Shown in pieces: positions 19,226 through 28,228 of a stretch of 64,000 nucleotides of DNA (position 1 is the first letter of the stretch; every line of letters begins with the position of its first letter). This stretch comes from JANSWY01 sp965243755. GTDB lineage: Bacteria > Bacteroidota > Bacteroidia > Cytophagales > Cyclobacteriaceae. The position numbers were made by a program, and so were the translations under genes. Under the pieces are notes generated by a model. It saw only the letters and a list, made by a program, of their open reading frames with translations. It ran no database searches and had not been told where the DNA came from. Location of the stretch: positions 417,212 to 481,211 of the forward strand of contig CBDEVW010000001.1 in assembly GCA_965243755.1 (NCBI GenBank), written 5' to 3'.

Positions 19226-20857
19226 TTATTCCTTGTCCAGAAATGGATACCTGTAATCTGTAGGCGGAACAAATGTTTCTTTGATCGTTCTTGGAGTCAC
19301 CCAACGCAACAAGTTCAGTGCAGAACCTGCCTTATCGTTGGTACCACTAGCCCTGCTTCCACCGAATGGTTGTTGCCCGACAACAGCTCCGGTCGGCTTG
19401 TCATTGATGTAGAAGTTACCAGCGGCATTAACAAGCTTTTTAGTTGCCAATTCCGCAGCGTATCTGTCTTTGGAGAAGATAGCTCCGGTCAATGCATAGG
19501 GAGAAGTCTGATCTACCAACTGCAATGTTTCCTCAAATCTCTCATCCTGGTAAACGTAAATGGTAATTACAGGACCAAAGATCTCCTCACACATGGTAGT
19601 AAACATTGGGTCCTCTGCCTTAATTACTGTTGGCTCTATAAAATAACCCACTGACTTATCATAGCCTCCTCCGGCGATGATTTCTGCAACATTACTTGAT
19701 TTAGCCTGATCAATGTATCCGGCAATTTTATCAAATGCCCGCTCATCAATTACGGCATTGAAGAAATTAGAAAAGTCTTCAGGACTTCCCATCTTCATGT
19801 CTTTCAGGTCTTCCTGAATATATTTTTTAACATCTTCCCACATGGATGCCGGAATATAGGCCCTTGAGGCAGCACTACATTTTTGCCCCTGGAATTCGAA
19901 GGCTCCCCTGGTAATGCCAGTGGCTACTTCCTTAGCATTTGCTGAAGAGTGAGCGATGATAAAATCTTTACCTCCGGTCTCTCCCACAACTCTTGGGTAA
20001 GTTTTGTAGTAATCAATATTGTTCCCGATAGTTTTCCACAAGTGTTTAAATACCCCAGTACTACCAGTAAAGTGCAATCCCGCAAAATCAGGATGTTTGA
20101 AGATGATATCTCCGGCAACCGGTCCGTCTACATAGATTAGGTTGATCACACCATCAGGCAATCCAGCTTCTTTGAACACTTGCATAATTACATTGGCAGA
20201 GTAGACTTGAGAGTAAGCAGGTTTCCAGATAGTGGTATTCCCCATCAAAGCCGCAGATGCTGGCAAATTACCCGCAATTGAAGTGAAGTTGAACGGAGTA
20301 ATGGCAAAAACAAAACCCTCAAGTGGTCTGTATTCTAACCTATTCCACATGCCGGGTTGTGAACCAGGTTGCTGAGCATAGATTTCGGTCATGTATTGTA
20401 CATTAAACCTCAGGAAATCTATGAATTCGCAAGCAGCATCAATCTCAGCCTGAAATGGATTTTTGGACTGAGCAAGCATGGTAGAAGCATTGATTTTTGC
20501 TCTGTACGGTCCCGCGATCAGTTCCGCTGCTTTCAGAAAAATACTGGCCCGGTGCTCCCAGCTAAGGTTGGCCCAATCTTCTTTGGCTGCCAGGGCTGCA
20601 TTCACCGCCATTTCAACATGTTGTGCATCGCCTTCATTGAAATGCCCTAATACATGTTGATGATCATGAGGCGGACTCATCTTTATTTTCTTATCAGTGG
20701 TCACTTCCTCTCCACCGATGTACATAGGCACATCGATTTGTTTGGATCTCATGTTGGCTAATTCCGCTTTGAGTGCGGCTCTTTCCGGAGTACCAGGAGC
20801 ATATGTTTTAACCGGCTCATTAACAGGTACCGGAACAGTGAATATTCCCTTTGGCAT
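19226..20857 (-). CDS. pruA: L-glutamate gamma-semialdehyde (1-pyrroline-5-carboxylate) dehydrogenase
   Basis: The 543-residue protein is an aldehyde dehydrogenase of the P5C dehydrogenase branch, which oxidises glutamate semialdehyde to glutamate in proline and arginine degradation. The long N-terminal extension and the internal ANMRSKQIDVPMYIGG, together with the NAD site, the general-base Glu in VVGETGGKD and the nucleophile Cys in FQGQKCSAASR, are as in stand-alone eukaryotic-type P5CDH rather than bifunctional PutA. No proline dehydrogenase gene is adjacent. It has its own terminator downstream and a likely -7 box 42 bp upstream of the start. Confidence 0.95.
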   Translation of the reverse strand: MPKGIFTVPVPVNEPVKTYAPGTPERAALKAELANMRSKQIDVPMYIGGEEVTTDKKIKMSPPHDHQHVLGHFNEGDAQHVEMAVNAALAAKEDWANLSWEHRASIFLKAAELIAGPYRAKINASTMLAQSKNPFQAEIDAACEFIDFLRFNVQYMTEIYAQQPGSQPGMWNRLEYRPLEGFVFAITPFNFTSIAGNLPASAALMGNTTIWKPAYSQVYSANVIMQVFKEAGLPDGVINLIYVDGPVAGDIIFKHPDFAGLHFTGSTGVFKHLWKTIGNNIDYYKTYPRVVGETGGKDFIIAHSSANAKEVATGITRGAFEFQGQKCSAASRAYIPASMWEDVKKYIQEDLKDMKMGSPEDFSNFFNAVIDERAFDKIAGYIDQAKSSNVAEIIAGGGYDKSVGYFIEPTVIKAEDPMFTTMCEEIFGPVITIYVYQDERFEETLQLVDQTSPYALTGAIFSKDRYAAELATKKLVNAAGNFYINDKPTGAVVGQQPFGGSRASGTNDKAGSALNLLRWVTPRTIKETFVPPTDYRYPFLDKE

Positions 20858-20899
20858 GTTGCTTATTTTTTAAATTATTGAACAATCAAATTCAGACCG

Positions 20900-20907
20900 C
20901 AAATCTA
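20900..20907 (-). promoter_or_regulatory. Bacteroidota-type -7 box of pruA
   Basis: On the minus strand this reads TAGATTTG, a match to the Bacteroidota -7 consensus TAnnTTTG, and it is followed by CGG. It lies 42 bp upstream of the pruA ATG. No clear -33 TTTG is visible at the usual spacing. The same GCAAATCTA core (plus strand) occurs before dxs and ndk. Confidence 0.5.
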
Positions 20908-20947
20908 CATGGAATAAAGAGAAATTCTAACGGAATACCGGGAAGGT

Positions 20948-21649
20948 TTACAGGATGTCCTTTAATTGGATCAATTGACTGATGATATATGTAGGTTGCT
21001 TTTCAATACCATTTCCTACCGGGTTATAATAAACCTGATCTATACCGGCATTAAGTGCACCCAATATGTCTGCTTTATAATTATCCCCAATCATTATGGA
21101 CTCATCGGGAGAAGCGCCAGCTTTGGAAAGGGCATGTTGAAAAATTACGGATGATGGTTTCCTTGCTCCTATAGACTCAGAAGTGATGACCTCCTGAAAA
21201 TAGGTATCCAGCTTTGATGCACTCAGCTTGGTCCCCTGGATATCATTGAATCCATTGGTAATGATGTGGAGGTTATACTTTTGTTGGAGATACTCCAACA
21301 CCTCCCGGGCATATTCAATTGTATTCGTTTTGGTTGGGCAAAGATTGATGTAATCTTCACCGAACCCGGTGGGAAAATGCCGTAAGGGTACCCGAAGCTG
21401 ATCAAAGATGATTTTGAAACGTTCTTTTCTGATATAATTTTTATCAATGCGATGATGATTGTACTCATCCCAAAGCTGCTCATTAATTTCAAAAAATAGA
21501 CGTATCAGCTCTTCACTGGAAAACAATCCCAGCTTTCCCAGATCATATTGACCGTAAAGCTCTTCAAGTGCTTCCCTGGCATTGGCCTCATAGTCCCAAA
21601 GGGTATGATCCAGATCAAAAAAAATATGATTGTATTTTATCCCCGCCAA
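20948..21649 (-). CDS. HAD-family YjjG-type noncanonical pyrimidine nucleotidase
   Basis: The 233-residue protein is a haloacid-dehalogenase-type phosphatase. Motif I is FFDLDHTLWDY (Asp nucleophile and general acid), motif II is IITNGFND, the motif III lysine lies in ESIGARKPS and motif IV is MIGDNYKADILGA. Length and motifs fit the YjjG/YfnB branch, which removes phosphate from nucleoside monophosphates, including damaged pyrimidines. The start is a TTG at 21649, which overlaps the end of the upstream regulator gene by 13 bp, so the two are most likely one operon. Confidence 0.85.
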   Translation of the reverse strand: MAGIKYNHIFFDLDHTLWDYEANAREALEELYGQYDLGKLGLFSSEELIRLFFEINEQLWDEYNHHRIDKNYIRKERFKIIFDQLRVPLRHFPTGFGEDYINLCPTKTNTIEYAREVLEYLQQKYNLHIITNGFNDIQGTKLSASKLDTYFQEVITSESIGARKPSSVIFQHALSKAGASPDESIMIGDNYKADILGALNAGIDQVYYNPVGNGIEKQPTYIISQLIQLKDIL

Positions 21650-22020
21650 CCTTTCAACTGAATTTTACTGGACGATAATTCGCGGTTGCTCTCCATAATG
21701 TCATAAGTCTCCAGGTCTCGTTCCAGGACAGCATCTTTACTCAAAAACTCAAATATCTGCCCTACAAAATCAATTACCTCCTCTTTAATGGAATAGATTA
21801 CCCATTGATCCACTTTTCTGGAAGAAACCAATCCGGCATTTTTCAAATAAGCAATGTGACGGGAGGTTTTTGTTTGGGTAAAGTCAAGAATCATTTCCAG
21901 ATCAGAAATGCAGAGTTCCTTCTTCATGTAGAGCAAATGAATGATCCTGATGCGAGGTTCTTCAGAAAAAGACTTAAATATCTGAGTACCATAGGCAAGG
22001 CTAAAATTTTTTAGTCGCAT
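21637..22020 (-). CDS. ArsR-family winged-helix transcriptional regulator
   Basis: The 127-residue protein has an ArsR-like winged helix: EEPRIRIIHLLYMKKELCISDLE, then a recognition helix in FTQTKTSRHIAYLKNAGLV and a wing with WVIYSI. A single cysteine (ELCISDLE) lies where some members bind metal, but no full ELCVCD motif is present, so the effector need not be a metal. It is first in an operon with the HAD phosphatase and is divergent from the 220-residue secreted protein (114 bp). Confidence 0.88.
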   Translation of the reverse strand: MRLKNFSLAYGTQIFKSFSEEPRIRIIHLLYMKKELCISDLEMILDFTQTKTSRHIAYLKNAGLVSSRKVDQWVIYSIKEEVIDFVGQIFEFLSKDAVLERDLETYDIMESNRELSSSKIQLKGWRG

Positions 22021-22068
22021 GACGTCTGGGTTTTAGTCGAATCTTGTGAGATTAACCTTTAATCTTTG

Positions 22069-22076
22069 TAGTTTTG
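22069..22076 (+). promoter_or_regulatory. Possible -7 box before the 22135 gene
   Basis: The sequence reads TAGTTTTG, matching TAnnTTTG, with a TTG at 22044-22046, giving a 22 bp spacer, close to the usual 19-21. It lies about 59 bp upstream of the TTG start, in the divergent gap next to the ArsR gene. Confidence 0.4.
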
Positions 22077-22134
22077 TGAATTCTTCAGCAAACTATTATT
22101 GCTGTAAACTCATTGTATAAAGAAAAACGAAATT

Positions 22135-22797
22135 TTGGTAAAAGCTGGTTATAAGTACGTATTTCTTTTCCTGATTTTAACCCTTACAGGCTGGTGTCAG
22201 GATGGATTTGCACAGGATACCGAAAAAGATCCATATCAGGGTGTAATTCAATTGACAGGTATCGTGGTAGGAGAAGCGGATAGCACTATCGGTTTGCCTG
22301 GTGTTCATATTTATGTCCCAAAAGGTGGACGGGGAACTACCACCAACCCCTATGGATATTTCTCCATGCCAGTACTGGAAGGTGATAGCGTTGTAGTGAG
22401 TGCCATTGGTTTTGAAAAGAAATCATTCATCATACCGGCCAGCGAGACTAACAGCCTGTCAACAGTTGTGGAGCTGGCAGAAGACACTACCTACTTACTG
22501 GAAATTGAAATTTTCCCTTACCCTACCGAAGAGCTATTTAAAGAGGCTATTCTGGCCCTTGAATTACCTTATGAAGATAATCTAAACAACCTGGATGAAT
22601 TTTTAAGTGAGGATGTGCTTAACAGAATGTATTGGGAACTTGGCCCTTCTGCAAGTCTTAATCACCGGTTTTTCATGGATCAGCAATTCCGTGCCCAGCA
22701 ATACCGATTTCAGGCACCTCCCAATCCCTTACTCAACCCTTTCGCATGGGCGCAGTTGATCAAATCAATTAAGCGGGGCGATTACAGGAAGAAATAG
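22135..22797 (+). CDS. Secreted protein with carboxypeptidase-regulatory-like beta domain
   Basis: The 220-residue protein starts with TTG; the next in-frame stop upstream is at 22105-22107 and there is no ATG that would keep the signal peptide. After the signal peptide (to FAQ, residue 27) there is a CarboxypepD_reg-like beta-sandwich: GIVVGEADSTIGLPGVHIYVPKG is split over GVHIYV and GTTTNPYGYFSMPV, the pattern seen at the N-terminus of TonB-dependent receptors and many exported Bacteroidota proteins. Here it stands without a barrel. The C-terminal 90 residues are helical and unrecognised. A terminator follows 24 bp downstream. Confidence 0.75.
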   Translation: MVKAGYKYVFLFLILTLTGWCQDGFAQDTEKDPYQGVIQLTGIVVGEADSTIGLPGVHIYVPKGGRGTTTNPYGYFSMPVLEGDSVVVSAIGFEKKSFIIPASETNSLSTVVELAEDTTYLLEIEIFPYPTEELFKEAILALELPYEDNLNNLDEFLSEDVLNRMYWELGPSASLNHRFFMDQQFRAQQYRFQAPPNPLLNPFAWAQLIKSIKRGDYRKK

Positions 22798-22820
22798 GGG
22801 TATTCACAGTACAAACAAAA

Positions 22821-22852
22821 AAAGGTGCCTGTCTCAGACACCTTTATATTTT
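22821..22852. terminator. Bidirectional terminator between convergent genes
   Basis: The hairpin has arms AAAGGTG and CACCTTT, extended by CTG/CAG around a small loop, with T runs on the plus side and A runs on the minus side. It lies between the convergent secreted-protein and M19 dipeptidase genes and can serve both. Confidence 0.75.
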
Positions 22853-22869
22853 TCTACGTCAAATAACCT

Positions 22870-24105
22870 TTATTGTCCCGCCACTTCAATGACTTTGTTC
22901 CAGACCCTAAAGGTGTTTTTATAGCATATTTTTTCAATCTCTTCTTTGGTATAGCCTCTTTTCAGCAGTTCGTAGATAAGGTTGGGGTACATAGAAACAT
23001 CTTTCAGTCCCTCAGGAAGAGAATTTCCTACACCATCAAAATCAGAACCGAAGGCCACATAATCCACACCTACTAAATTCTTTACATGGTCGATGTGATC
23101 AGCCGCAGTTTTCACATCAGTGAATGGATCGTTTTCTTCAAGGTATTTCGCTTTGTAATTGATGAATGCTGAATCATCCTCTGTAACATTGTTATTCACT
23201 TTGAATTCAGTCATCGCTTCATCCATCGCCTTGAATTTATCTCTTGATTCTTTGGAAAGAAACGTTGATCCAAAGTTGATATGGATCACACCGCCATTCT
23301 CAGCAAGCTTTTTAATCATATCATCGGTCATGTTTCGCTCAAAACCGGGTGTATACTTTCTGGCCGATGAGTGTGAAGCAATCACGGGAGCCCTGGTAAT
23401 TTCCATCACCTGGTAGAATGCACTATCAGAAACATGAGAGATATCGATCATAATTCCTACATCATTCATCGCTTTCACTACTTCTACACCAAATTCACTC
23501 AACCCATTGTGAGTCCTGGCGGTATCATAGGATGAATCACAAATCTGGTTGTCTTTCGCATGAGTCAGGGTGATGTATCGAATTCCTCTTTCCCAGAAAT
23601 ACTTCACATTGTTGATATCGTTTTCTACAGGAGCACCATTTTCCATCCCAAGCGGAAGAGAAATTTTGCCTGCTTTGAAATTTTCTTCTATTTCAGCAGG
23701 TGTTGTTACGAATGCAAATTTATCCGGATAGGTTTCGGCCACCTGTCTTGTCATGTTGATCAGTGAGTCCGCAAATTCCTTTGCCCCTCCGGTCTTCTGA
23801 TAAAAGCTTGGTACATATATGGACATAAACGGGGCATCAAGTCCACCTTTTTTGGCTTTTGGGTAATCGAAATTCCCCGAGGTTTCTACCGACACATCTT
23901 CCACAGTCTTCTGTACCATGAAACCCTTTACTTCCATTCGGTATGGTAAATCCACATGTCCGTCAACGATGATGTACTCATGGGCCAACTGATCGGCAAG
24001 TGTTTTTAGTTCTTCATCAGTTAGTGGTTTCTCTTTTGAATTTTCAGGCGTCTGGCAGGCAAAGGCGAGTGCCAATAACATGGGTGTTAAATACTTTTTT
24101 AACAT
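22870..24105 (-). CDS. Membrane dipeptidase (peptidase M19) lipoprotein
   Basis: I place the start at the ATG at 24105, not 24138, because it gives a clean lipoprotein signal (LLALAFAC, Cys17) and because a -7 box overlaps the upstream candidate. The 411-residue protein is a renal-dipeptidase-type M19 metallopeptidase that splits dipeptides (in some members D-amino-acid-containing ones). Zinc ligands are visible in VDGHVDLPYR, GMENGAP (Glu), IDISHVSD and IASHSSAR, with the SDFDG aspartate near the end. It is probably anchored to a membrane on the periplasmic side. It stands alone, between the bidirectional terminator and the subtilase gene. Confidence 0.92.
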   Translation of the reverse strand: MLKKYLTPMLLALAFACQTPENSKEKPLTDEELKTLADQLAHEYIIVDGHVDLPYRMEVKGFMVQKTVEDVSVETSGNFDYPKAKKGGLDAPFMSIYVPSFYQKTGGAKEFADSLINMTRQVAETYPDKFAFVTTPAEIEENFKAGKISLPLGMENGAPVENDINNVKYFWERGIRYITLTHAKDNQICDSSYDTARTHNGLSEFGVEVVKAMNDVGIMIDISHVSDSAFYQVMEITRAPVIASHSSARKYTPGFERNMTDDMIKKLAENGGVIHINFGSTFLSKESRDKFKAMDEAMTEFKVNNNVTEDDSAFINYKAKYLEENDPFTDVKTAADHIDHVKNLVGVDYVAFGSDFDGVGNSLPEGLKDVSMYPNLIYELLKRGYTKEEIEKICYKNTFRVWNKVIEVAGQ

Positions 24106-24135
24106 AAGTAAAATTGATTGAAAATATTGTTCGCC

Positions 24136-24143
24136 CAAATATA
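24136..24143 (-). promoter_or_regulatory. -7 box of the M19 dipeptidase gene, decides the start
   Basis: On the minus strand this reads TATATTTG, matching the consensus TAnnTTTG, 31 bp upstream of the ATG at 24105. It overlaps the longer in-frame start at 24138, which makes that start unlikely. Confidence 0.5.
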
Positions 24144-24182
24144 ATCGGGATGCTCAATCCATCGCCACCATTGTAAAGAATT

Positions 24183-26957
24183 CTATCGCACTATTATTCT
24201 AGCGGTAGAAAAATAGTTTTTGCTTCTGATTACATAGAGATACACTCCTCTATACAATCCCTGCAGGTCAATGATATCCACTTCTGCGTTAAGCGTTTTC
24301 TCAAGCGCTAGTTTTCCATCAGTGCCATACAGATAGAATTTAGCGACATCTCCATCCAGGTCTTTTGCAAATATGGTGAGGTAGTCTGTTGTAGATACCG
24401 GATTAGGAAACACCAAAAACGGCACATCAGATAAAAAATAGGATTGCGAAGGATCTGTTATAATTTCCTGGCCATTGATTAATTCAATGACGGCTCTGTA
24501 TTCATTCAATCCCTCATAGGGATCCAGGTCCTCTGAAACGACAATTGCCGAATCGGGTATCACCCTACTTATCAGACCAAACTGATTATTATTTAATCGT
24601 TCAAATCTTACTGCAGAAACACCATAGGTTGTTCCCATTTGTAGCTGAAGTGTAACACCTTCTTTGTGTGGGTTTGAAAAAAATGTAGCCACAAAACATC
24701 CTACACCTTGTCTTTCATAATCAAAAGTGAGGCTGTTGATCATAGGCTTTCCATTGATGTATGGTTTAATGGCGAAGTATTGTGTGTTAAATGCAGATTT
24801 TTCGATGACCAGAAAAGAATCCGTAAGATTAGTAACCTGACTTAAAAACGAGTCTCCAAGATGCAGCACATCATAATCTGTGACCTCATCTCTTCCTTCC
24901 CAAAGTAACATCACCGAATCATCACAGTTGAACCCAACAGAAATACGTACCGGTTGAGAAATGGAAAACTCCTCCGTAAGGTAAATTTCAGAACCCACTA
25001 CCATTCTTGCCTGCGCCCGGGCAAATATGTCCGGAGCAACCCAGCGATGGTGGCCCAATGACAGGTCTACATCGGCTATTTTCTCCCAATTCAACCCTCC
25101 GTCAACACTATATTCAAGGCTTCCTGAAGTTTCACTCAAGGTGCTTTCCCACCTGAAGTAGGTGCCAGTTTCTCCATTGTATGGAAAATTATCACTGCCT
25201 GTTGGGTTAGTCCAGCGGAAGGTATCTGTCAACTCCCAATCATACACCACAACAAATTCCTGGCTTTTGGTGGAAACATCATATCCATGGACCTGAATCT
25301 CATAATCACCCGCCTGTGGGTTCTTCACGGTGATTTGCTCTACATTATTCAAATGATCCTCTCCTCTTACAGCTTCGGCTGCCAAACTGGGTACGGCTGG
25401 TGATGCATCTAATACCCATGGTAAGATCGTTGCTTCATCTTTGACCAGTTTCATGTCCAGATCATTGACCAGTGCCTGTGATGATGCTACTCCTGCCAGT
25501 GTATCTGTCCATACCAGTGTTATCTTCAGTTGTTCTACATTACCAGGAAGATTCAGCGGAAAAGTTACTACTTCATCATGCTGTATTGCGGCTGACAAAT
25601 GTCTTTCCTTGCCAATGGCCTCAATGGCCCTGAGCGCATTTACATTGCCGAACCCTGTTGCAAAGTCGACATGATCGTTGTATACATCATCTGCACTATT
25701 GATCAGAACCGCTTTGATGTAATCCGCATGGGGTATCTCCCCGTGCAGGTTTTGATATTGCTGCTGCATCAACAGCGCAATGCCAGATACAAGTGCTGCC
25801 GAATTGCTTGATCCATCTGTGCTATAACTAACTACTTCCGGTTTCACTCTCCCATCGTAAGCCGGACCAATACTGGCTAGCGGATATGGCCTGCCGGTAG
25901 TATCTGCAGATCCCACACACAATGTATTCTTGGACATTTTGAAGTTACCTGTAAGGTTAGCGTAACCTGGCACATTGGCATATGGACCTTCTGTACTGGT
26001 ATCTCCACCGGAGTTTCCAGAAGAAAACACATGAACCAACTGAGGGTTATTGATTACGCTCCGGTCAAATGCCTGTGCCTCCAGCCCATAATAGTTTTGT
26101 ATCCCCTTGCCATAGGAATGATTTTGTACCCAGGTTTCCAGCATCTGGTAGTCTGCATCCTCATCAGGAAGGATGTCAGCAAAATCAGAAGAATAAAGGG
26201 TGGCCCTGGTGGCTACTCCTTTTCCGGTAACAAAGGAATTACCTGCTCCGGCACATATGGTAGCCATATCTGTGGCGTGTTTATCTTCATCATCAGAAGA
26301 AAGTTCATTAAATACTGTGCGACCAAGGAGGTCAAGGTCATTTTCAAAAAACCTTTGTTCCTGGATGGACACATTGAACCCTTCTCCTGTTAAACCTGGA
26401 TAGTAGTGATGAACCGCGTTTACTTTATTAGGATTTAAGTTGAGGTCAAGCACATTGCCTTCGGTATGTGGTGGTGAACCCTGGAGGGTGATGTAGACTA
26501 CTTCTTCCCATTGAGAAACGACCTCACGGATGTATTGAGCTGAGGTGGTCACCGCTATAAGATCAAATTTAGTGAAATGAATGTCGATGTTTGGGTCATG
26601 ATCAAATTTGCTAAAATCAGATGCTTTAATCAGGTACCGGTTGTTGCCTTTCGATTGACGGGCTTCCAAACTTATTTTCCAGTCTGGGTCAATCCATGCT
26701 GAGGGGTAGTATGTTGTAGGCTGCTGTGCCCTCACAATAAAACGATGGCTACTGATCTGCCTGATGATGCTGTATCCCTGACTTATTAAATCATGTTTCG
26801 TTGTTTGACCGTTGACCTCAATTAAAAATGGTGTTGAAGGGATTTCTTTTGAGTTGATCAGTGGCAAGTCCTCCAGTGACCTAACGGGCTCAGAACGCTG
26901 CGAAGATGCAAAGTAGGCACAAAGAAGCAGCATCAAAAAGACTAAATTCTTTCTCAT
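24183..26957 (-). CDS. Secreted subtilisin-like (S8) protease with type IX sorting domain
   Basis: The 924-residue protein has a signal peptide (1-20), an inhibitor-like propeptide region to about 180, and a subtilase domain (about 185-450). His227 lies in DKHATDMAT, the oxyanion Asn315 in FSSGNSGG and Ser384 in DGSSNSAALVSG. The first catalytic position, normally Asp in a V-x-D pattern, appears to be Glu200 (NVSIQEQRF), so activity may be altered or lost. Beta-sandwich domains follow. The last 80 residues (FPNPVSTTDYLTIF and a final YFSTARIIVR) form a type A sorting domain for export and surface attachment by the type IX system. Confidence 0.88.
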   Translation of the reverse strand: MRKNLVFLMLLLCAYFASSQRSEPVRSLEDLPLINSKEIPSTPFLIEVNGQTTKHDLISQGYSIIRQISSHRFIVRAQQPTTYYPSAWIDPDWKISLEARQSKGNNRYLIKASDFSKFDHDPNIDIHFTKFDLIAVTTSAQYIREVVSQWEEVVYITLQGSPPHTEGNVLDLNLNPNKVNAVHHYYPGLTGEGFNVSIQEQRFFENDLDLLGRTVFNELSSDDEDKHATDMATICAGAGNSFVTGKGVATRATLYSSDFADILPDEDADYQMLETWVQNHSYGKGIQNYYGLEAQAFDRSVINNPQLVHVFSSGNSGGDTSTEGPYANVPGYANLTGNFKMSKNTLCVGSADTTGRPYPLASIGPAYDGRVKPEVVSYSTDGSSNSAALVSGIALLMQQQYQNLHGEIPHADYIKAVLINSADDVYNDHVDFATGFGNVNALRAIEAIGKERHLSAAIQHDEVVTFPLNLPGNVEQLKITLVWTDTLAGVASSQALVNDLDMKLVKDEATILPWVLDASPAVPSLAAEAVRGEDHLNNVEQITVKNPQAGDYEIQVHGYDVSTKSQEFVVVYDWELTDTFRWTNPTGSDNFPYNGETGTYFRWESTLSETSGSLEYSVDGGLNWEKIADVDLSLGHHRWVAPDIFARAQARMVVGSEIYLTEEFSISQPVRISVGFNCDDSVMLLWEGRDEVTDYDVLHLGDSFLSQVTNLTDSFLVIEKSAFNTQYFAIKPYINGKPMINSLTFDYERQGVGCFVATFFSNPHKEGVTLQLQMGTTYGVSAVRFERLNNNQFGLISRVIPDSAIVVSEDLDPYEGLNEYRAVIELINGQEIITDPSQSYFLSDVPFLVFPNPVSTTDYLTIFAKDLDGDVAKFYLYGTDGKLALEKTLNAEVDIIDLQGLYRGVYLYVIRSKNYFSTARIIVR

Positions 26958-26976
26958 AAAGTACTGGTTAGCGGGC

Positions 26977-26984
26977 CAAATATA
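26977..26984 (-). promoter_or_regulatory. Possible -7 box of the subtilase gene
   Basis: On the minus strand this reads TATATTTG, a full match to TAnnTTTG, only 20 bp upstream of the ATG at 26957, which implies a very short leader. The flanks (GCCAAATATA on the plus strand) resemble those before the M19 dipeptidase gene. Confidence 0.4.
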
Positions 26985-27180
26985 GCGGAATTAGAACCGT
27001 TATCAGCTATGCAAAAATTTTATTCTTCATTTTTAGTCATTCGCAATAATATATTTCAAAATAAAAATAAGTTTAAAATAATATTGCAAAATGCGAATTT
27101 TACACCCTAAAAAAGTTTTTTATTTGGTAAAAGATATTATATTCGGTGGAAATTATTTGCTAACCAAACATTATATAATT

Positions 27181-28038
27181 ATGAAAACGAGAGATCTCGT
27201 AATGAGAGCCCTTGCTCTCTTTATTGCATCTGCATTTGTTCTATCCTGTAATCAGGAAGAAGTAGCCATTCAGGAAAATGACATCCCGGAAGAAGTATTA
27301 ACCTCACTTACAGAACTTGGTTTTGACGTAAGCGACATTTCAAGAGTAGATTGGACCAATCCGCTTGATGGAATGAAAAGCACCGAGCCTACTTATATGG
27401 TAGAAGGTGATATCATGCTTACAGAAAGCCAAATCGCTGAGATGCTTCTGAAGGACAAAAACATTGAACTTCCTAACCAGGAGCAGTACAGAACAAGTGC
27501 ATTGGTAGGTGGACTTCCACGAACAATTTCTGTTCTTGGATACACTGGTAGCTGCTGTGCTTTGACCAGTAAGATGAGAACTGCACTTCAGTGGGCTGTT
27601 AACAATTACAACAGAATCAACACTGGATTGACGTTCACATTGAACTATGGTTCGTCTAACTGGCAGTCTTATGACATGGTAGTTTACAACAACGGTGCTT
27701 CCGGAGGCGGAGGTTCTGCAGGATTCCCTAGTGGTGGAGATCCTCATCAGTTGATCCAGATCAATGCTGGTACTGATGCTTACTCTACCAACGTGAATGA
27801 GCACGTAATCACTCACGAAATGGGTCACTGCCTTGGATTGAGACACACTGACTACTTCAACAGATCACTTTCTTGTGGTTCTGGAGGAAACGAAGGTAGC
27901 GCAGGTGTAGGTGCAATCCACATTCCTGGCACTCCTACAGGTACAGATTACAACTCTATCATGCAGGCATGCTTCAGCTCAAGCGAAGATGGTGAGTTTG
28001 GATCTTACGATGTAGTAGCGCTAGAGTACCTTTACTAA
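27181..28038 (+). CDS. M57-like (dual-action HEIGH) metalloprotease lipoprotein
   Basis: I use the ATG at 27181, which gives 285 residues and a lipoprotein signal ending in SAFVLSC (Cys23); the frame is open 30 codons further up but without a sensible N-terminus. The zinc motif is THEMGHCLGLRHTD (His212, Glu213, His216, His222), the extended form H-E-x-x-H-x-x-G-x-x-H found in M57 and related metzincin-like peptidases, with a later SIMQACF segment where the Met-turn is expected. A Gly-rich stretch (SGGGGSAGFPSGG) lies before it. The gene is transcribed away from the subtilase and followed by a strong terminator. Confidence 0.88.
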   Translation: MKTRDLVMRALALFIASAFVLSCNQEEVAIQENDIPEEVLTSLTELGFDVSDISRVDWTNPLDGMKSTEPTYMVEGDIMLTESQIAEMLLKDKNIELPNQEQYRTSALVGGLPRTISVLGYTGSCCALTSKMRTALQWAVNNYNRINTGLTFTLNYGSSNWQSYDMVVYNNGASGGGGSAGFPSGGDPHQLIQINAGTDAYSTNVNEHVITHEMGHCLGLRHTDYFNRSLSCGSGGNEGSAGVGAIHIPGTPTGTDYNSIMQACFSSSEDGEFGSYDVVALEYLY

Positions 28039-28080
28039 TAAGGCAATTTCCTGAATAGACTACAAATTCAAAAAACTGAA

Positions 28081-28109
28081 AGCCGCAACGGATGTTGCGG
28101 CTTTTTTTT
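28081..28109 (+). terminator. Rho-independent terminator after the M57-like gene
   Basis: Nine-base arms AGCCGCAAC and GTTGCGGCT with a 4-base loop are followed by a run of T. It lies 42 bp past the stop codon. Confidence 0.88.
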
Positions 28110-28228
28110 GGTTTAGCTCAGGTGTTTTGTTAATTGTACTGGCAATTGTTCAATTAATGAAACTCACTAAACAATAGAAATAATTTAAAATTGTGTAATT
28201 AACTAAAGAGGTTCAGAATTTATTGATT

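Noticed and set aside
24106..24138. Longer start for the M19 dipeptidase
   Set aside because: It would place residues before the lipoprotein signal and the start codon would overlap a -7 box.
27091..27180. N-terminal extension of the M57-like protein
   Set aside because: The extra 30 residues lie before a perfect lipoprotein signal and in very AT-rich DNA; the ATG at 27181 is better.
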